Made by a program: the position numbers and the translations under genes. Shown here piece by piece: positions 1-12,110 of a stretch of 64,000 nt of DNA. The notes below the pieces were generated by a model. It made no database searches. It was given only the letters and a program-made list of their open reading frames with translations, and was not told the origin of the DNA. The stretch's first letter is position 1. Each line of letters opens with the position of its first letter. Source of the stretch: Zoroaster sp. YZ-2022 (lineage: Eukaryota; Echinodermata; Asteroidea; Forcipulatida; Zoroasteridae); the NCBI GenBank assembly GCA_029582265.1, contig CM055823.1:8168020-8232019 (forward strand), read 5' to 3'.

Positions 1-400
1 CAGCTCAATTGCTGCCATTTCTAGCGCATATAGAGCAAACCATCTCTGCCTTCACAGGTACCCATTTAACCCCTGGGTGGAGAGAAGCAATTATGGTTAA
101 GTGTCTTGCTCAAGGACACAGGTGTCACGGCCGGGGCTCAGAACCACACTCTGCTGCTGGCAACACCAGAACTTGAGTTCAGTGCGCTAGACCGCACGAC
201 AATCCACTTTACGTGCATTATACAACACACGGGACCTGCGGCTTTACGTCCCATCCGAAGGACGAAGCAATTATGGTTAAGTACCTTGCTCAAGGACACA
301 AGTGTCACGACCGGGGCTCGAACCCACACCCTGCTGCTGGCAACACCAGAACTTGAGTTCGGTGCGCTAGACCGCTCGGCAAATATTTTGTACATTTAAC
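1..400 (-). repeat. Two tRNA-derived SINE fragments
   Basis: Two copies of the same minus-strand SINE lie head to tail. Each carries the core 'cttgctcaaggacac', a B-box-like 'ggggctcgaaccc' segment and the end 'gctagaccgctcgg', which on the minus strand is the 5' end of a Leu/Ser-like tRNA head. The first copy runs off the window start. The second (about 265-380) lacks the body. Complete relatives are at 11432-11795 (minus) and 40361-40720 (plus). Confidence 0.8.
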
Positions 401-1065
401 ATTCTAGAAAAAAATACAAAGGGAAAAAGCAAAGAAACACATGACCACAAGAAGCGTGAGGTAAACATATAAACATAAGGTCTTGTGAAATTGTGTGTAC
501 CAGCTGTATCGCGTATATCGGATACCATGCATGTACCATGTACATGTACAGTGGGAATGGGGAGGGGCTTTCTGCAGCATTCCATATAATAGTGCAAGCA
601 GTACGTACGCATACGCAAGAATCATGCATGCATATGCTGCACTGCACTGCACTGACATCACTATAACACAAAAATAGTTAGTTCCTAGACGTCATTTTTG
701 GCTGACAAGTAACGCAGCAGCCTAGAGCCAGACTATAGGTGTGTCCTATTTAAGTAAGTCTGCGCGCGGAGCCATTCGGTTCCAGTGTCTAGTCCCCGAC
801 CGGGTTAGGCACGTCACCAAAGTATAGTGCAGCTATTTCAGTCGAGTCATGATCATACGATCGAGGAACTACATGGTAAGCTTCATAGTTCATAATTCAG
901 TGGTGCTACTGTACTGCATGCCAGCTAGCTAGAATTCGATCAATCAGAAAACTGGGGAGACAGCAACGAATGGTGAGTATAATTGTGGGGAGTATAACGT
1001 TTAGTTATACAATTTCAATTTCGTCACATAGTAGAAACCTCTGCAATTTATGACACATTGTTCAG
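401..1065. other. Gene-free stretch
   Basis: No gene is supported here. The stretch is AT-rich with several TACATGTA/ACATGTAC runs around 530-550 and short GCATGC/CATGCA palindromes. A weak donor-like 'ACATG|GTAAGC' at 891-900 follows a 9-codon ORF, but nothing ties it to a gene. Confidence 0.4.
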
Positions 1066-1587
1066 GAAAGAATGTCGTATCCAACCGCCACTTCAGTCCG
1101 GGAAAACTCTAGCCCCATAAATGTGGCACGGACACGACCCTCCCCGCCACCCCCCCCCCCCCCCCCCGCGTATCCTTAGCCACAGGTTGGTCTCATTCCG
1201 CTAACGGTAGTAATTCGAAATTCCAGGCGCTGAAATTGACGATATTTGCGACTATTTTGACAGTCTAGATACGTTCCTTACTAGGCGCCCAAAAAAATGG
1301 TGATTTTACTTACATTTTATATTTCCTGACATATAGGCCCGAAAAATTACAAGACGATCGTCATTGTGCAAGTTTCAACGAGGACAGCCATAGTGTTGAA
1401 CGGGAAAACAACTTGTGCGCGCAACAATTTTACGACGGCTGTTTTATGTGTGCACATACTTGCTATATTTTAGCGCGCAGAGATATGACCACGTGATGTC
1501 GCAGATATAAACTTTCAAGAAACTAACATTGAGCAGTTTCATCAAATTAACCGTACTGCATGGTAAGTTCATCCCCTTTTAACTATG

Positions 1588-3769
1588 TCGTGCTGTGGGC
1601 GCTAGGCCGACCACGCCCCCGAAAAAGAAGCGAACGGAGCACAACTTGCCATTTTCAAGAATTTTTTATTGATATGTAAATGCTATTATTTTTTTTCTGT
1701 TTTTGGATAAAAGTATTAAGATATGTTTTTTCTACAACTTCAGAAAATTTGAAAAGGATTCTACATTTATTTTTTGAGAAATCAAATATTGAAAATCGTA
1801 CCTTGTGCTGAAAAGTGCTGAAAAAAGCTGAAAATATGCGGTGTAAAAGTGGCAGGTTGAAAAAGTGCCGACATGCGAATTTTCAAAACCAAGGAGGGGG
1901 GTGAAGACACCGTCCAATTAAGTCAACCTTACACTCAAAAGAAAGCTTATATTCTCCTCTTTCTAAATATGGTATGTTCTTAAATAATGCTTCAATTTTA
2001 GAATTAAATAAATAAAAAAGAAACATTAAATCGGACTGCGCAAAACGTTAGAGAAAGACCTCACGGTTGCGCGATGTATCAATCTAATGGAAAATTCCCA
2101 CTCTTTCTAAAAATAGCATTCGCAAGACCGTACACAGGAGCTCATTTTGTCCACAACGCTTTTTAAAGACCTAATCCCCCATGCTAAGAGAGTGCAAGGT
2201 TGTTTATGTCTGTTTTTCACCTCGTTGATTAACGCACAACACCGTGGGATCACTGGGCCGCAACCAGACTACGTTCTATGTTACATGCATGTATGCATGA
2301 CGACACACGCGTGGTGCGTGGGTTTAAATGCCTCGTTGTTAGCTGTACGGAGAGACGCTTTTGTTGTTGCTATACTGAGTCAGGTTCGCTTTTTAACATT
2401 TTTACATTAATTTTCCACTATTTTTTTTATTGTCTAGGTTAATTTTGAATAAGAATAGTTGAAGTTTTTTGTTCCTAAAATCGTGTATTACCTTTTTAAA
2501 GCACAGTTTCCTTCCTCCATGGTTTCTGTAGTTCTATGCTGCTGCTATGCTAATGCTAGTGCTCCAGCTATGCCCATTGAAAAGCCACCTGCCACCCAAG
2601 GTTAATTAGCACAAGATTACCACCATCCTCAGACCCCCCCCCCCCCCCCAACAACCATACCCCAATATCAGCCAACCTGGCACCAACGCCTCTGAGCTAG
2701 CTGATATTAAACAGGCTTATCTACACTACCCTACCCTAATACTATAGATGTTTATCTGCCCTATTTGACCTTGTTATTGAAAGCCAAACTGCACAATTCC
2801 CAGTGGGGGACCCCCTCAGAATAGTTTAATGGTGAAAACGGTCACTGACTGGGTTCTCTCAGTATGTTTATTCATTGTTATAGAGGGTGCACTTACAGAG
2901 AATTGATTTCTTTGACAAATTAATGAAGGAGTAATTAAAAAATGCATTTACCTACTGTAAAATACTTAATTGACAAAGTCTTAATTAGTAATTTTAAAAA
3001 ATACATAATAAATTAGATGTAATTACAAGAGATATCAGGATACATTTAACTGAAAATACAGTTGGTTTCTTATATAATACTGAAAAAATGAAGGCCATGC
3101 GACATTTAGTTTTGTTTTTATAGTTGTTTATAAATGGCCGATCATTCAATTTTCGCTACTTTTTTGAAGACTCCGTAAAGTGAAAAAGTGTTAATTAGTG
3201 GTTTTCAAAATTCCGTAATAAATTAAATGTAATTACAAGAGATATCAGGATACATTTAACTGAAAATACAGTTGATTTCTTATAATACTGAAAAAATGAA
3301 GGCCATGCAACATTTAGTTTTGTTTTTATAGTTGTTTAAAAATGGCCGATGATTCAATTTTCCTACCCTCCATTTTGTTGTCCCCTGGGACGTCGTCGCG
3401 TCTTTACGCCATTTTCGGTGCGCGTTTGTTTTCACTTTCTTGAGCTCCAGAACCTGTTTTTTTACTTTAACCCAGAGAAATCATTGTTGTTAACCAATTC
3501 TAGTCGATTTCACTTGTTTCTTCACTTTACTAAATTTATTGCGACGCGATAAAATGTCAATTTCATTCCGTTTGTTTACTATGCGTTGACATTGACCTTG
3601 CGTTTCACGAGCAAAAATGCCTTTAACGAGAAATTACTTTTGAACCCCTTGACCGATTTTGGTCATTTTTGTACCAAACAACATTAAAACACTAGCTCTT
3701 TCATTCTAGCCCATTTTCAGGTGAATCCTTAAAACTTCAGTTTTCAATTTGCCATCCCTACGATATACA
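1588..3769. repeat. ~2.2-kb direct repeat, copy A
   Basis: It starts at 'tgctgtgggcgctaggccgac' and ends near 'catcccta'. It is colinear with 4129-6413, with small indels. It contains a C-run (2634-2650), an internal ~205-bp tandem duplication (the 'gtaattacaagagatatc' unit at about 3019 and 3231), and a short open stretch at 2147-2410 whose first codon is TTG. That stretch is probably not coding. Two direct copies around a small spacer could be LTRs with the interior lost, or a tandem duplication. I cannot decide which. Confidence 0.7.
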
Positions 3770-4128
3770 TGTACCAGGTTATTTAACTGTACTTACATTG
3801 TACATAAAACAAGAGAGAATGTTCATTAAAGTAAAATGATAATGTAATAAATAGTCTATTATTAATTACAATAGTTTAATACTAATTTTAAATAGTAATT
3901 TTAAACAACATACAAATTTCACAAATAATTTTAATATATGAAATATTAATAATATTTCATATATTAAAATTATTTGTGAAATTTGTATGTTGTTTAAAAT
4001 TACTATTTAAAATTAGTATTAAACTATTGTAATTAATAATAGACTATTTATTACATTATCATTTTACTTTAATGAACATTCTCTCTTGTTTTATGTACAA
4101 TGTAAGTACAGTTAAATAACCTGGTACA
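3770..4128. repeat. 359-bp perfect palindrome (178-bp arms, 3-nt loop)
   Basis: The left arm 3770-3947 and right arm 3951-4128 read as exact reverse complements around the loop 'aat'. The outer ends are 'tgtaccagg' and 'cctggtaca'. If the element proper is CCAGG...CCTGG, it is flanked by TA on both sides, as in a TA-target MITE. It lies exactly at the junction of the two 2.2-kb direct copies. A fold-back assembly or read artefact is the main alternative. Confidence 0.85.
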
Positions 4129-6413
4129 CGTGCTGTGGGCGCTAAGCCGACCACGCCCCTGAAAAAGAAGCGAACGGAGCACAACATGCCATTTTCAAGA
4201 ATTTTTTTGGATATGTAAATGCTATTATTTTTTTTAATGTTTTTGAATAAAAGTATTAAAATATGTTTTTTCTACAACCTCGGAAAATTTGAAACGGATT
4301 CTACATTTATTTTTTGAGAAATCAAATCTTGAAAATCGTACCTTGTGCTGAAAAGAATCAACCTTTACGGCGCGCGGTGCCAAAAGTGGCAGGTTGAAAA
4401 AGTGCTGACATGCGAACGTTCAAAACCAAAGCGGGGGGTGAAGACACCGTCCAATTAAGTCAACCTTACACTCAAAAGAAAGCTTATATTCTCCTCTTTC
4501 TAAATATGGTATGTTCTTAAATAATGCTTCAATTTTAGAATAAAAAAATAAAAAATAAACATTAAATCGGACTGCGCAAAACGTTAGAGAAAGATCTCGC
4601 GGTTGCGCGATGTATCAATCTAATGGAAAATTCCCACTCTTTCTAAAAATAGCATTCGCAAGACCGTACACAGGAGCGCATTTTGTCTACAACGCTTTTT
4701 AAATACCTAATCCCCCATGCGAAGAGAGTACAAGGTTGTTTATGTCTGTTTTTCACCTCGTTGATTAACGCACAACACCGCGGGATCACTGGGCCGCAAC
4801 CAGACTACGTTCTATGTTGCATGTACATGTATGACAACACGCGTGGTGCGTGGGTGTTTAAATGCCACGTTCGGAGGGACGCTTACGTTGTTGCTACGTC
4901 GAGTCAGGTTCGCTTTTTAACAATTTTACATTAATTTTCACTATTGTTTTTATTGTCTAGGTTAATTTTGAATAAGAATAGTTGAAGTTTTTTGTTGAGA
5001 TAAAAAAAATATCGATTTCTTTTGACATTTTTCAAACATTTTCAAACTTTATGTTTTCCTTATTAATTAATTAGTTAATTAACACTACGTTCCTAAAATC
5101 GTGTCTTACCTTTTTAAAGCAGTTTCCTTCCTCCATGGTTTCTGTAGTTCTATGCTGCTAGTGCTCCAGCTATATATAGAACCATGGAGGATTGATAGAA
5201 CCCATGGCCCATTGCCACCTGCCACCCAAGGTTAATTAGCACAAGATTACCACCATCCTCAGACCCCCCCCCCCCAACAACCATACCCCAATATCAGCCA
5301 ACCTGGCACCAACGCCTCTGAGCTAGCTGATATTAAACAGGCTTATCTACCCTACCCTTTTCTTCCTCCATGCTTATACTATAGATGTTTATCTGCCCTA
5401 TTTGACCTTGTTATTGAAAGCCAAACTGACACAATTCCCAGGCCATAGGGACCCCCTCAGAATAGTTTAATGGTGAAAACTGACTGGGCTCTCTCACTCA
5501 GTATGTTTATTCATTGTTATGGAGGGTTGCACTTACAGAGAATTGATTTCTTTGACAAATTAATGAAGGAGTGATTAAAAAATGCATTTACCTACTGTAA
5601 AATACTTAAGTGACAAAGTCTTAATTAGTAATTGTTAAAAATACATAATAAATTAGATGTAATTACAAGAGATATCAGGATACATTTAACTAGAAATACA
5701 AATGTTTCTTATAATATTAACTCAAAAAATAAAGGCCATGCGACATTTAGTTTTTTTTATTGTAATTGTTTAAAAATGGCCGATCATTCAATTTTCGCTA
5801 CTTTTTTGAAGACTCCGTAAAGTGAAGAAGTGTTAATTAGTGGTTTTCAAAATTCCGTAATAAATTAAATGTAATTACAAGAGATATCAGGATACATTTA
5901 ACTGAAAATACAGTTGGTTTCTTATAATACTGAAGAAATGAAGGCCATGCAACGTTTAGTTTTGTTTTTATAGTTGTTTAAAAATGGCCGATCATTCAAT
6001 TTTCCTACCCGCCAATTATGGGGTCCCCTAGGAATTCATTAACGTCGTCGCGACTTTACGCCATTTTCGGTGCGCGTCTTCTTTTACTTTCTTGTACTCC
6101 GGAACCTGTTTTTTTTACTTTAACCCAGAGAAATCATTGTTTTTAACCAATTCTAGTTGATTTCACTTGTTTCTTCACTTTAATAAATTTATTATGACGC
6201 GATAAAATGTCAATTTCATTCCGTTTGGTTGTTATGCGATAAATTTGACCTTGAACTTCAGGAGCAAAAACTCGTTTAACGAAAAATTACTTTTGAACCC
6301 CTTGACCGATTTCGGTCATTTTTTCACCAAACAACATTAAAACACTAGCTCTTTCATTCTAGCCCATTTTCAGGTGAATCCTTAATACTTCAATTTTAAT
6401 TTTGACATCCCTA
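4129..6413. repeat. ~2.2-kb direct repeat, copy B
   Basis: This is the second copy of the unit at 1588-3769. It has the same order of landmarks, the C-run at 5264-5274 and the same internal ~205-bp duplication (about 5658 and 5872). It carries an extra AT-rich segment at about 4996-5085 not present in copy A. The short open stretch at 4683-4934 matches the one in copy A but is shorter by an in-frame gap. Confidence 0.7.
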
Positions 6414-7123
6414 ATATTATAGTGTTACGTTACTATTACTATTAATAATAACAATATTAATGGTTCCACCATTTTTGTAAATCTATAAAAAAAAATATAA
6501 AAAAACAAAAAAACAGAATTATTGTTTTATCTGACAAAATATCTGTGAATATAGTCTATGTAATATCTATGTAATATAGTACAGGTAATATTTTTACAAT
6601 TTTTCATGTTTATCTGTTTTGTGAGAATATAAAGGCGGTAACTTCCAGTACAAAGGTGGTTTATTTTCTAATAAGAGTCTTCCCCTGGTTATTTCACTGT
6701 CTTAAATTAAGATGTGTAGACCCCTGTTTGTTTATTTAAGCCAAAGCTAGCATGTGTACTTAAAGATTGCACTCATGAGCACTCGGACCAGACAAATTGC
6801 AAAGATGGTTCAAGCATGGTTCAAGCGTGGTTTGGGTCTATGCTATTTGGGGTCGTGAATTTCTCAATAAAACACATGGGTACAGGGAACGGTCCCAATT
6901 ATTAACATTTTGGCCATCCATCATTATCAATAATACTGATAATATTATTACTATTACTATTATCATTTTCACCGGTATCAGCGATATCCTCAAACATGAA
7001 ACACTTCATTTTGATTCGATCGGTCCATTACTGCCTGTCACTGAACGGTATTTTTTAACATTTTTCGTGTGCTGAATTATATTGTGGATTTTTGTTACTT
7101 TGTTTCTTTTCACCATTAACAAA

Positions 7124-7215
7124 GACCCCCCCCCCACACACACACAAACAAAATAAAATAAAATTAATAAGGTGTGTATATATATATATATATATATATT
7201 ATATTATATATAAAT
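7124..7215. repeat. C-run, CA and TA simple repeats
   Basis: Low-complexity stretch: a C-run followed by (CA)n, an A-rich run with AAATA steps, then (TA)n at about 7174-7210. Confidence 0.85.
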
Positions 7216-8129
7216 TAAATCGGGAGGGTGGCCTTAGCTTTCGATCCAATCATTTATGCTTACATATTATAGGAAAAGTAAATAATTGAATGCAGGAACT
7301 GGACATGTTTTATTTATTTATTTTTATTATATATATTTGATTTTTAAAGTAGTTATATCACATGTTTAGCACAAAAAATGCTCTGACTACCGACAACACG
7401 TGCAACCCTGAAACGGAATACTTCGCGCGCTAAAATACAGCAAGTATGTGCACACATAAAACAGCCGTCAGAAATTGTTTGCGCCAAGAAGTTGTTTTCC
7501 GCACACTCTTCATACATTCAAGATGGCCGTCCTCGTTGAAACCTGCACAATGACGATCGCCTTGTAATTTTTTTTCGGCCTATATGTCAGGAAATATAAA
7601 ATGTAAGTAAAATCACCATTTTTTTGGGCGCCTAGATAGTTAAACATGTAAGGAACGTATCTAGACTGTCAAAATAGTCGCAAATATCGTCAATTTCAGC
7701 GCCTGGAATTTCGAAAAACTACCGTTAGCGGAATGAGACCAACCTGTGGCTAAGGATAGGCCAAGGGGGGGCGTGTCCGTGCCACATTTATGGGGCAACG
7801 TTGCTGTATACGGCAACCAGTTGCCGAATAATGCAACTTCCGGTGTGTAAACGCGAAATACAGCTAAGGGGCTTAAATTTATAGAAAACTACTGAATAAC
7901 TGATGTTTTTATTGTTTTGTGTCTTTAATTAAACATCTTAATCATTGTTCAAATCAATGTGGATAGGGTCATTTGGAATGTGTGGGGTGGGGCGGGGTGT
8001 GACCAGTAGGGTGCGGCAGTAGAAATATGTGTGTAATTGGTGGATTGGGGAGAGGGGCTGGTGTTTTGATTGCTTAGTTACCAGCAGTGTAAGCAATCTA
8101 CTTGGCAGAAGAGCATGGTCTTATACATG

Positions 8130-9470
8130 TGTAAATTGAACAACTGTATTAACCCTAACCATCCAAAATCCTCCAAAATCCCCTTTGCCAAAGTGAAGGA
8201 TTTTGAAGGATTGAGGTTATGTGGACTTTGCAGCGGTGAAGGATTTTGAAGGATAATAATAATAATGTGTGCACTTATATAGCGCACGTATCCACCAACT
8301 AAGTGGTGCTCAAGGTGCATTTTTTTTTACGTGCATTACACAACACAGGATTCAGGGCGGTTGTGATTATTTGCTTGGTGGATTCTGGAGGATTGAGGTT
8401 ATCAGGCTATTTTTGACACTGGATTAAAATGGAGGATTGAGGTTATGTGAACTTTGCAGCAGTGAAGGATTTTGAAGGATTCAGGGCGGTTGTGATTATT
8501 TGCTTGGTGGATAATGGAGAATTAAGGTTACATGCTGGTCATTCCATAAAAGGATTCTGGAGGATTGAGATTATTGCTTATTTTAGTACATACATGTACA
8601 TGTACAGGTTTATTTTACATGTACATGTAGGTACTGCAAGGTTCATGCTTAAATCAGTGGACACTTCATTGCTCCATGCAGGGACAGTCCCTGGCCCAGG
8701 CCATGTACTGATGACAGATTAGAAACACCTGTGCATACATAGTCTGTATTATGTCTTCCAATGCTGGTCACAAAGATCCATGTACAATGTGCATATCAAT
8801 GGTACTGGTCCTCTGTTTACTGTAGCACACATGATTGTACATGTGTGTACATGTACAGGTTTATTTTACATTGCAAAGTTCATGCTTGGGTCAGTGGACA
8901 GTGTTTATTGGGAAGGTCCCTGGCTCTGGGCCAGATTAGAAAGACCTGTGGTACATAGTCTGTATTCTAATGGCAGTGGCAGTCCCCCCAGCAACTGAGT
9001 ATTGTACACAACACATATAGGCAGTCCCCCCAGCAACTAAGTATTGTACACACCACATATAGGCAGTCCCTCCAGTAATAAAGTATTGTACACAAACATA
9101 TAGGAAAACACTGGTCTATATGTTTTCATATGCATATATTTACAGTGGTTAAAGGGTCAAGGGTTAGATTTAGTGGTTGGGAGTGGCCTCCAAAACAAAC
9201 ATCCAGTAAAAATAATTTCTTCCACCAGCACCATACCCAAAAATTTCATTACCTAAACCTGTCACTGGAGGATTCTGGAGGATTCAGGCAAGTGGCACAA
9301 AGTACCAAAAGCTGGAGGATTTTGAAGGATTCAGGTCATATGAGGTTTTAACACTGTACAATTGAAGGATTTTGGAGGATTCAGGTTATGTCTAAGCAAA
9401 TGGGCCTAGGGAGTTAGGGTTAATGAAAATATGGACCTCTTAATTAGCTTATAATAATAAAAAAATACGA
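8130..9470. repeat. Dispersed repeat with iterated GAAGGATTTTGAAGGATT motif
   Basis: The stretch contains many variants of 'ggaggattctggaggatt' and 'gaaggattttgaaggatt'. A ~245-bp block is repeated directly ('catgtacaggtttatttt' at about 8600 and 8850), and a SINE tail fragment lies at about 8250-8345 (minus). Part of it recurs inverted at about 59580-59720, where 'ccaactccctaggcccattt' and 'aatccttcaaaatccttc' are present. No coding potential was recognised. Confidence 0.6.
8976..9101. repeat. 42-bp tandem repeat, three copies
   Basis: Three copies of a unit beginning 'ggcagtccccccagcaact' and ending 'cacatata'. The third copy is the most diverged. Confidence 0.85.
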
Positions 9471-9739
9471 GACCATTTATTTTATATTTGTTTTTGTCCA
9501 TTGGTTCAAATCAAGTTAGAATAAAAATCAACACATACAGCACTCTGGAGGCAAGATTGTCAAATATTGAATTTCAGAAAATTTTTCAATTATTCCAGTA
9601 ATTTGTTCACATGCTAATTATACAAAGCAATTTTTATAAGTAAGGTATTGACAAAGCGAATGTTTTGTAGTTTTATTTAGGCGGATTGTAAAAACAAGGA
9701 CTTGTAATTTTTGTGTAATCACAAAGATCTGCTGTAAAA

Positions 9740-9985
9740 ATTTAAATAATTTCTCCATTTTAATAAATATTGCTTTTGAATTTGATTCATTTACTAAATT
9801 GTGATTGCAACACGTACTTAGTAAAATAAATATTTAGTAAATTAGAAATTTAAATAAATATAAATATTTATAAAAATAAATATTGCTCTTGAATTTGACT
9901 CATTATTTACCAAGCTGTGATTGCAATCAAGTACTTATTAAAAATAAATATTTAGTAAATTAGAAATTTGTTGTCATTACAAAGA
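9740..9985. repeat. ~130-bp AT-rich direct duplication
   Basis: Two imperfect copies share 'aaataaatattgct', 'gaatttga.tcat', 'gtgattgca' and 'aaatatttagtaaattag'. There is no coding signal. Confidence 0.65.
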
Positions 9986-11310
9986 AAGATTTAAATAAAT
10001 CAAATTAAGAAAAATATCATTTGTTAATGTTTAATTACTGTGTATTTTGTTCATGAAAGTTATAACTTATAACTGTTAAAACTGAAACCAACTTTAAAAT
10101 GTATACAGGGTTGGAACACAATCTTTGATAAAGGGAAGGTACAACTTTGATAAAAATGAAACATTGTTTTTAAATTTGCACTGCCATCATTTGTCTTCTG
10201 ATATGGATAAATGGAGAAGTGTACTATTGTACTTGTCTCGCTTGAAGTGAACTGACAATGGAATTTGCAGAATTCAACTCGGAAATAATATTTTGGTGGA
10301 TGACTTTCGTAATGTTCAATTAGATTCTTTGTAAAGTTACTGGTGTTTTTGTACCTTCCATTTATTGAATTTTGAAAGTGGTGCTGCCACAACTTCTTCA
10401 GCCTAATATAATGATCGGGTCACTAGGACGGGCCAGGTGAGGAGTGATGTGATTCACCAGGTCTTCGGCCAAAGCCTTTCTCACCACTTCCAATTTACAT
10501 CTCGTCTGAATTTCAAGCTCTTTTGCTTTCGTATTTCAAAGGTTTAAAACTTTAATTATCACTATATATAATATATATTTATAGTATATATTTACCCGAC
10601 AGCCCCCCCATCACATAAAAAAGCATTATTAAAAAGCCCTTTAAATGGCCAGAACAATGCTGCGGCTTCGTTTGTGGTAACAAGAACGGCGATGGTGAGG
10701 TTTCTGAATATATTTCTTGGTACATGTCTTGTGTTTTCGCCGTCCTTTCTCACTTTCAACGTCAGCTTCAAGGCTATTTATCATTGTCAAAAGGTGCTGG
10801 CTTTAATCACAATGTATAAATGCAATATATGTCTTCTTTTACTTCTATTTTTATCAAATAATTGAGTTTTGTTTGTATAAATGTTGTCGATTTTAGTTTC
10901 CCTCGCTTCCAGAGCTTTTCCCGCGAAGAGAGACGTTGATAATTTCCAATGTAGTATATATTTAAAATACAATTAAAAAGTGTTTACTCATATTAACATA
11001 AATAATGTTATTTGTTTAATTTTAATTATTATATTTTAGAGAACAACAACCATGTTTAAAGTTTTGTTTCATGAACCATGCAAAAAATAATAATCTTGAT
11101 TGAGGATGTATTCTTGCACGTCAAAAATGGAGTCACACGTTAATCGTCGGATGGGCTAGAGTGCTGGTTTTAAACGGTCATTTGCAAGAAAATGCACAGA
11201 TAACTTTTTGATGTGCGCAGATAGGAATTTGGGTATGGAACCAAAGAACATATTTTTATGATTTTCACTAATCCAATTTTGCATATTTCTTTCCCTTTTT
11301 GCGTTTGAAT
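9986..11310. other. Gene-free stretch
   Basis: No supported gene. A 110-codon minus-strand open stretch (10060-10392) has no recognisable domain, and its composition matches the surrounding AT-rich DNA. The segment 10395-10500 is less AT-rich ('gggtcactaggacgggcc') but not recognised. Confidence 0.4.
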
Positions 11311-11428
11311 GAAAGAGTTGCCGTATACGGCAACCCTAACGTTGCCGTATAATGAAACATTGCCGTATTCAGCAACTCAAGGTTGCCGTATATAGCAATG
11401 TTGCTGTATTTGGAGTTTTCCCGGACTG
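11311..11428. repeat. Cluster of GTTGCCGTATACGGCAAC-like palindromes
   Basis: At least five variants of 'gttgccgtata' occur within about 110 bp, including the perfect palindrome GTTGCCGTATACGGCAAC. The cluster ends with GAGTTTTCCCGGACTG, the reverse complement of the sequence at 1094-1109. Related motifs ('gttgctgtatacggcaacc', 'gttgccgaataatgcaac') sit at 7799-7842, just outside the right fold-back arm. The pattern looks like subterminal protein-binding repeats of a DNA transposon. Confidence 0.6.
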
Positions 11429-11431
11429 ATG

Positions 11432-11795
11432 TTAATAATAATAATAATAATAATGTGTGGATTTATATAGCGCACGTATCCACCAACTAAGTGGTACTCA
11501 AGGCGCATTATATTATTATCCCTGCTCATGAGGCTCATAAGGCTCATAAATCATTCCTGAAACCATCTCAGCTCCCTGGGGAGTATACAGCTCAATTGCT
11601 GCCATTTCTAGCGCATATAGAGCAAACCAACTCTGCCTTCACAGGTACCCATTTAACCCCTGGGTGGAGAGAAGCAATTATGATTAAGTGTCTTGCTCAA
11701 GGACACAAGTGTCACGGCCGTGATTCGAACCCACATTATGTTGCTAACACCAGAACTTGAATCCGGTAAGCTAGACCGCTCGGCCACGACACCCC
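11432..11795 (-). mobile_element. Full tRNA-derived SINE
   Basis: Read on the minus strand it has, in order, a Leu/Ser-like tRNA head ('gtggccgagcggtctagc', B-box 'ggttcgaatc'), the core 'gtccttgagcaagacactta', a body ('gctgccattt', 'ctccccagggagctg'), a 'cgcacttagttggtggatacg'-type 3' segment and an (ATT)n tail, seen here on plus as 'aataataataat'. It matches the plus-strand SINE at 40361-40720. It carries no protein, so it would depend on a partner LINE for mobility. Confidence 0.85.
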
Positions 11796-11859
11796 ACTGC
11801 ACTGTTAACTGTGTTACTGTAGGCCCTAACTTAAAAAATGATTCCATCGATTTTTGGGA

Positions 11860-12110
11860 GTAGGCCTACAGAAGGGTAGAATGTCTTATCCGACAGTCAC
11901 TTTTTCTCATTAAATATAACCAATAATGTAATCTTACCTAACTACATGTAGTAAGGTGGAGAACATATGGATGATGATGGACATATATACTTCAAATTAT
12001 TCCAGGATATTTATTTCATGAAAAATCAGAAATTGTTTTGGTACAAATAACACAAATAAAATAAACAAAATAAACAAGTACAATTTATTCATGTACAGTA
12101 CCTGATTAAA
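11860..12110. mobile_element. MITE fragment with GTAGAATGTC.TATCCGAC terminus
   Basis: The end motif 'agaatgtcttatccgacagtcactttt' belongs to a family also seen at 1070, 27758, 44753 and, inverted, 46158-46188. The adjoining 'aatataaccaataatgtaatcttacct...ccaggatatttatttcatgaaa' is the inverted counterpart of 46062-46155. Confidence 0.6.

Larger units (their letters stand above)
1094..7797. mobile_element. Composite fold-back element with ~370-bp inverted arms
   Basis: The left arm (about 1111-1482) and right arm (about 7425-7795) are reverse complements, both running through a stretch that begins 'gccccataaatgtggcacg' and ends near 'ttttagcgcgc'. The left edge starts with CAGTCCGGGAAAACTC at 1094. 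The same 16-mer in reverse complement ends at 11428, so the element may be part of a longer unit. The interior holds two direct ~2.2-kb copies separated by a perfect palindrome. No transposase ORF was seen, so it is non-autonomous or decayed. No convincing target-site duplication was found. Confidence 0.6.

Noticed and set aside
2147..2410. 87-codon ORF repeated at 4683-4934 as a conserved small protein
   Set aside because: Begins with TTG in both copies. It is conserved only because the whole 2.2-kb segment is duplicated, and the indels between copies are not selected for frame in neighbouring parts.
1588..6413. LTR retrotransposon with two LTRs
   Set aside because: Only 359 bp (the palindrome) lie between the direct copies. 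There is no primer-binding site, polypurine tract or gag/pol trace, so the label is not supported.
10060..10392. 110-codon minus-strand ORF
   Set aside because: No domain or splice context; composition equals the surrounding AT-rich DNA.
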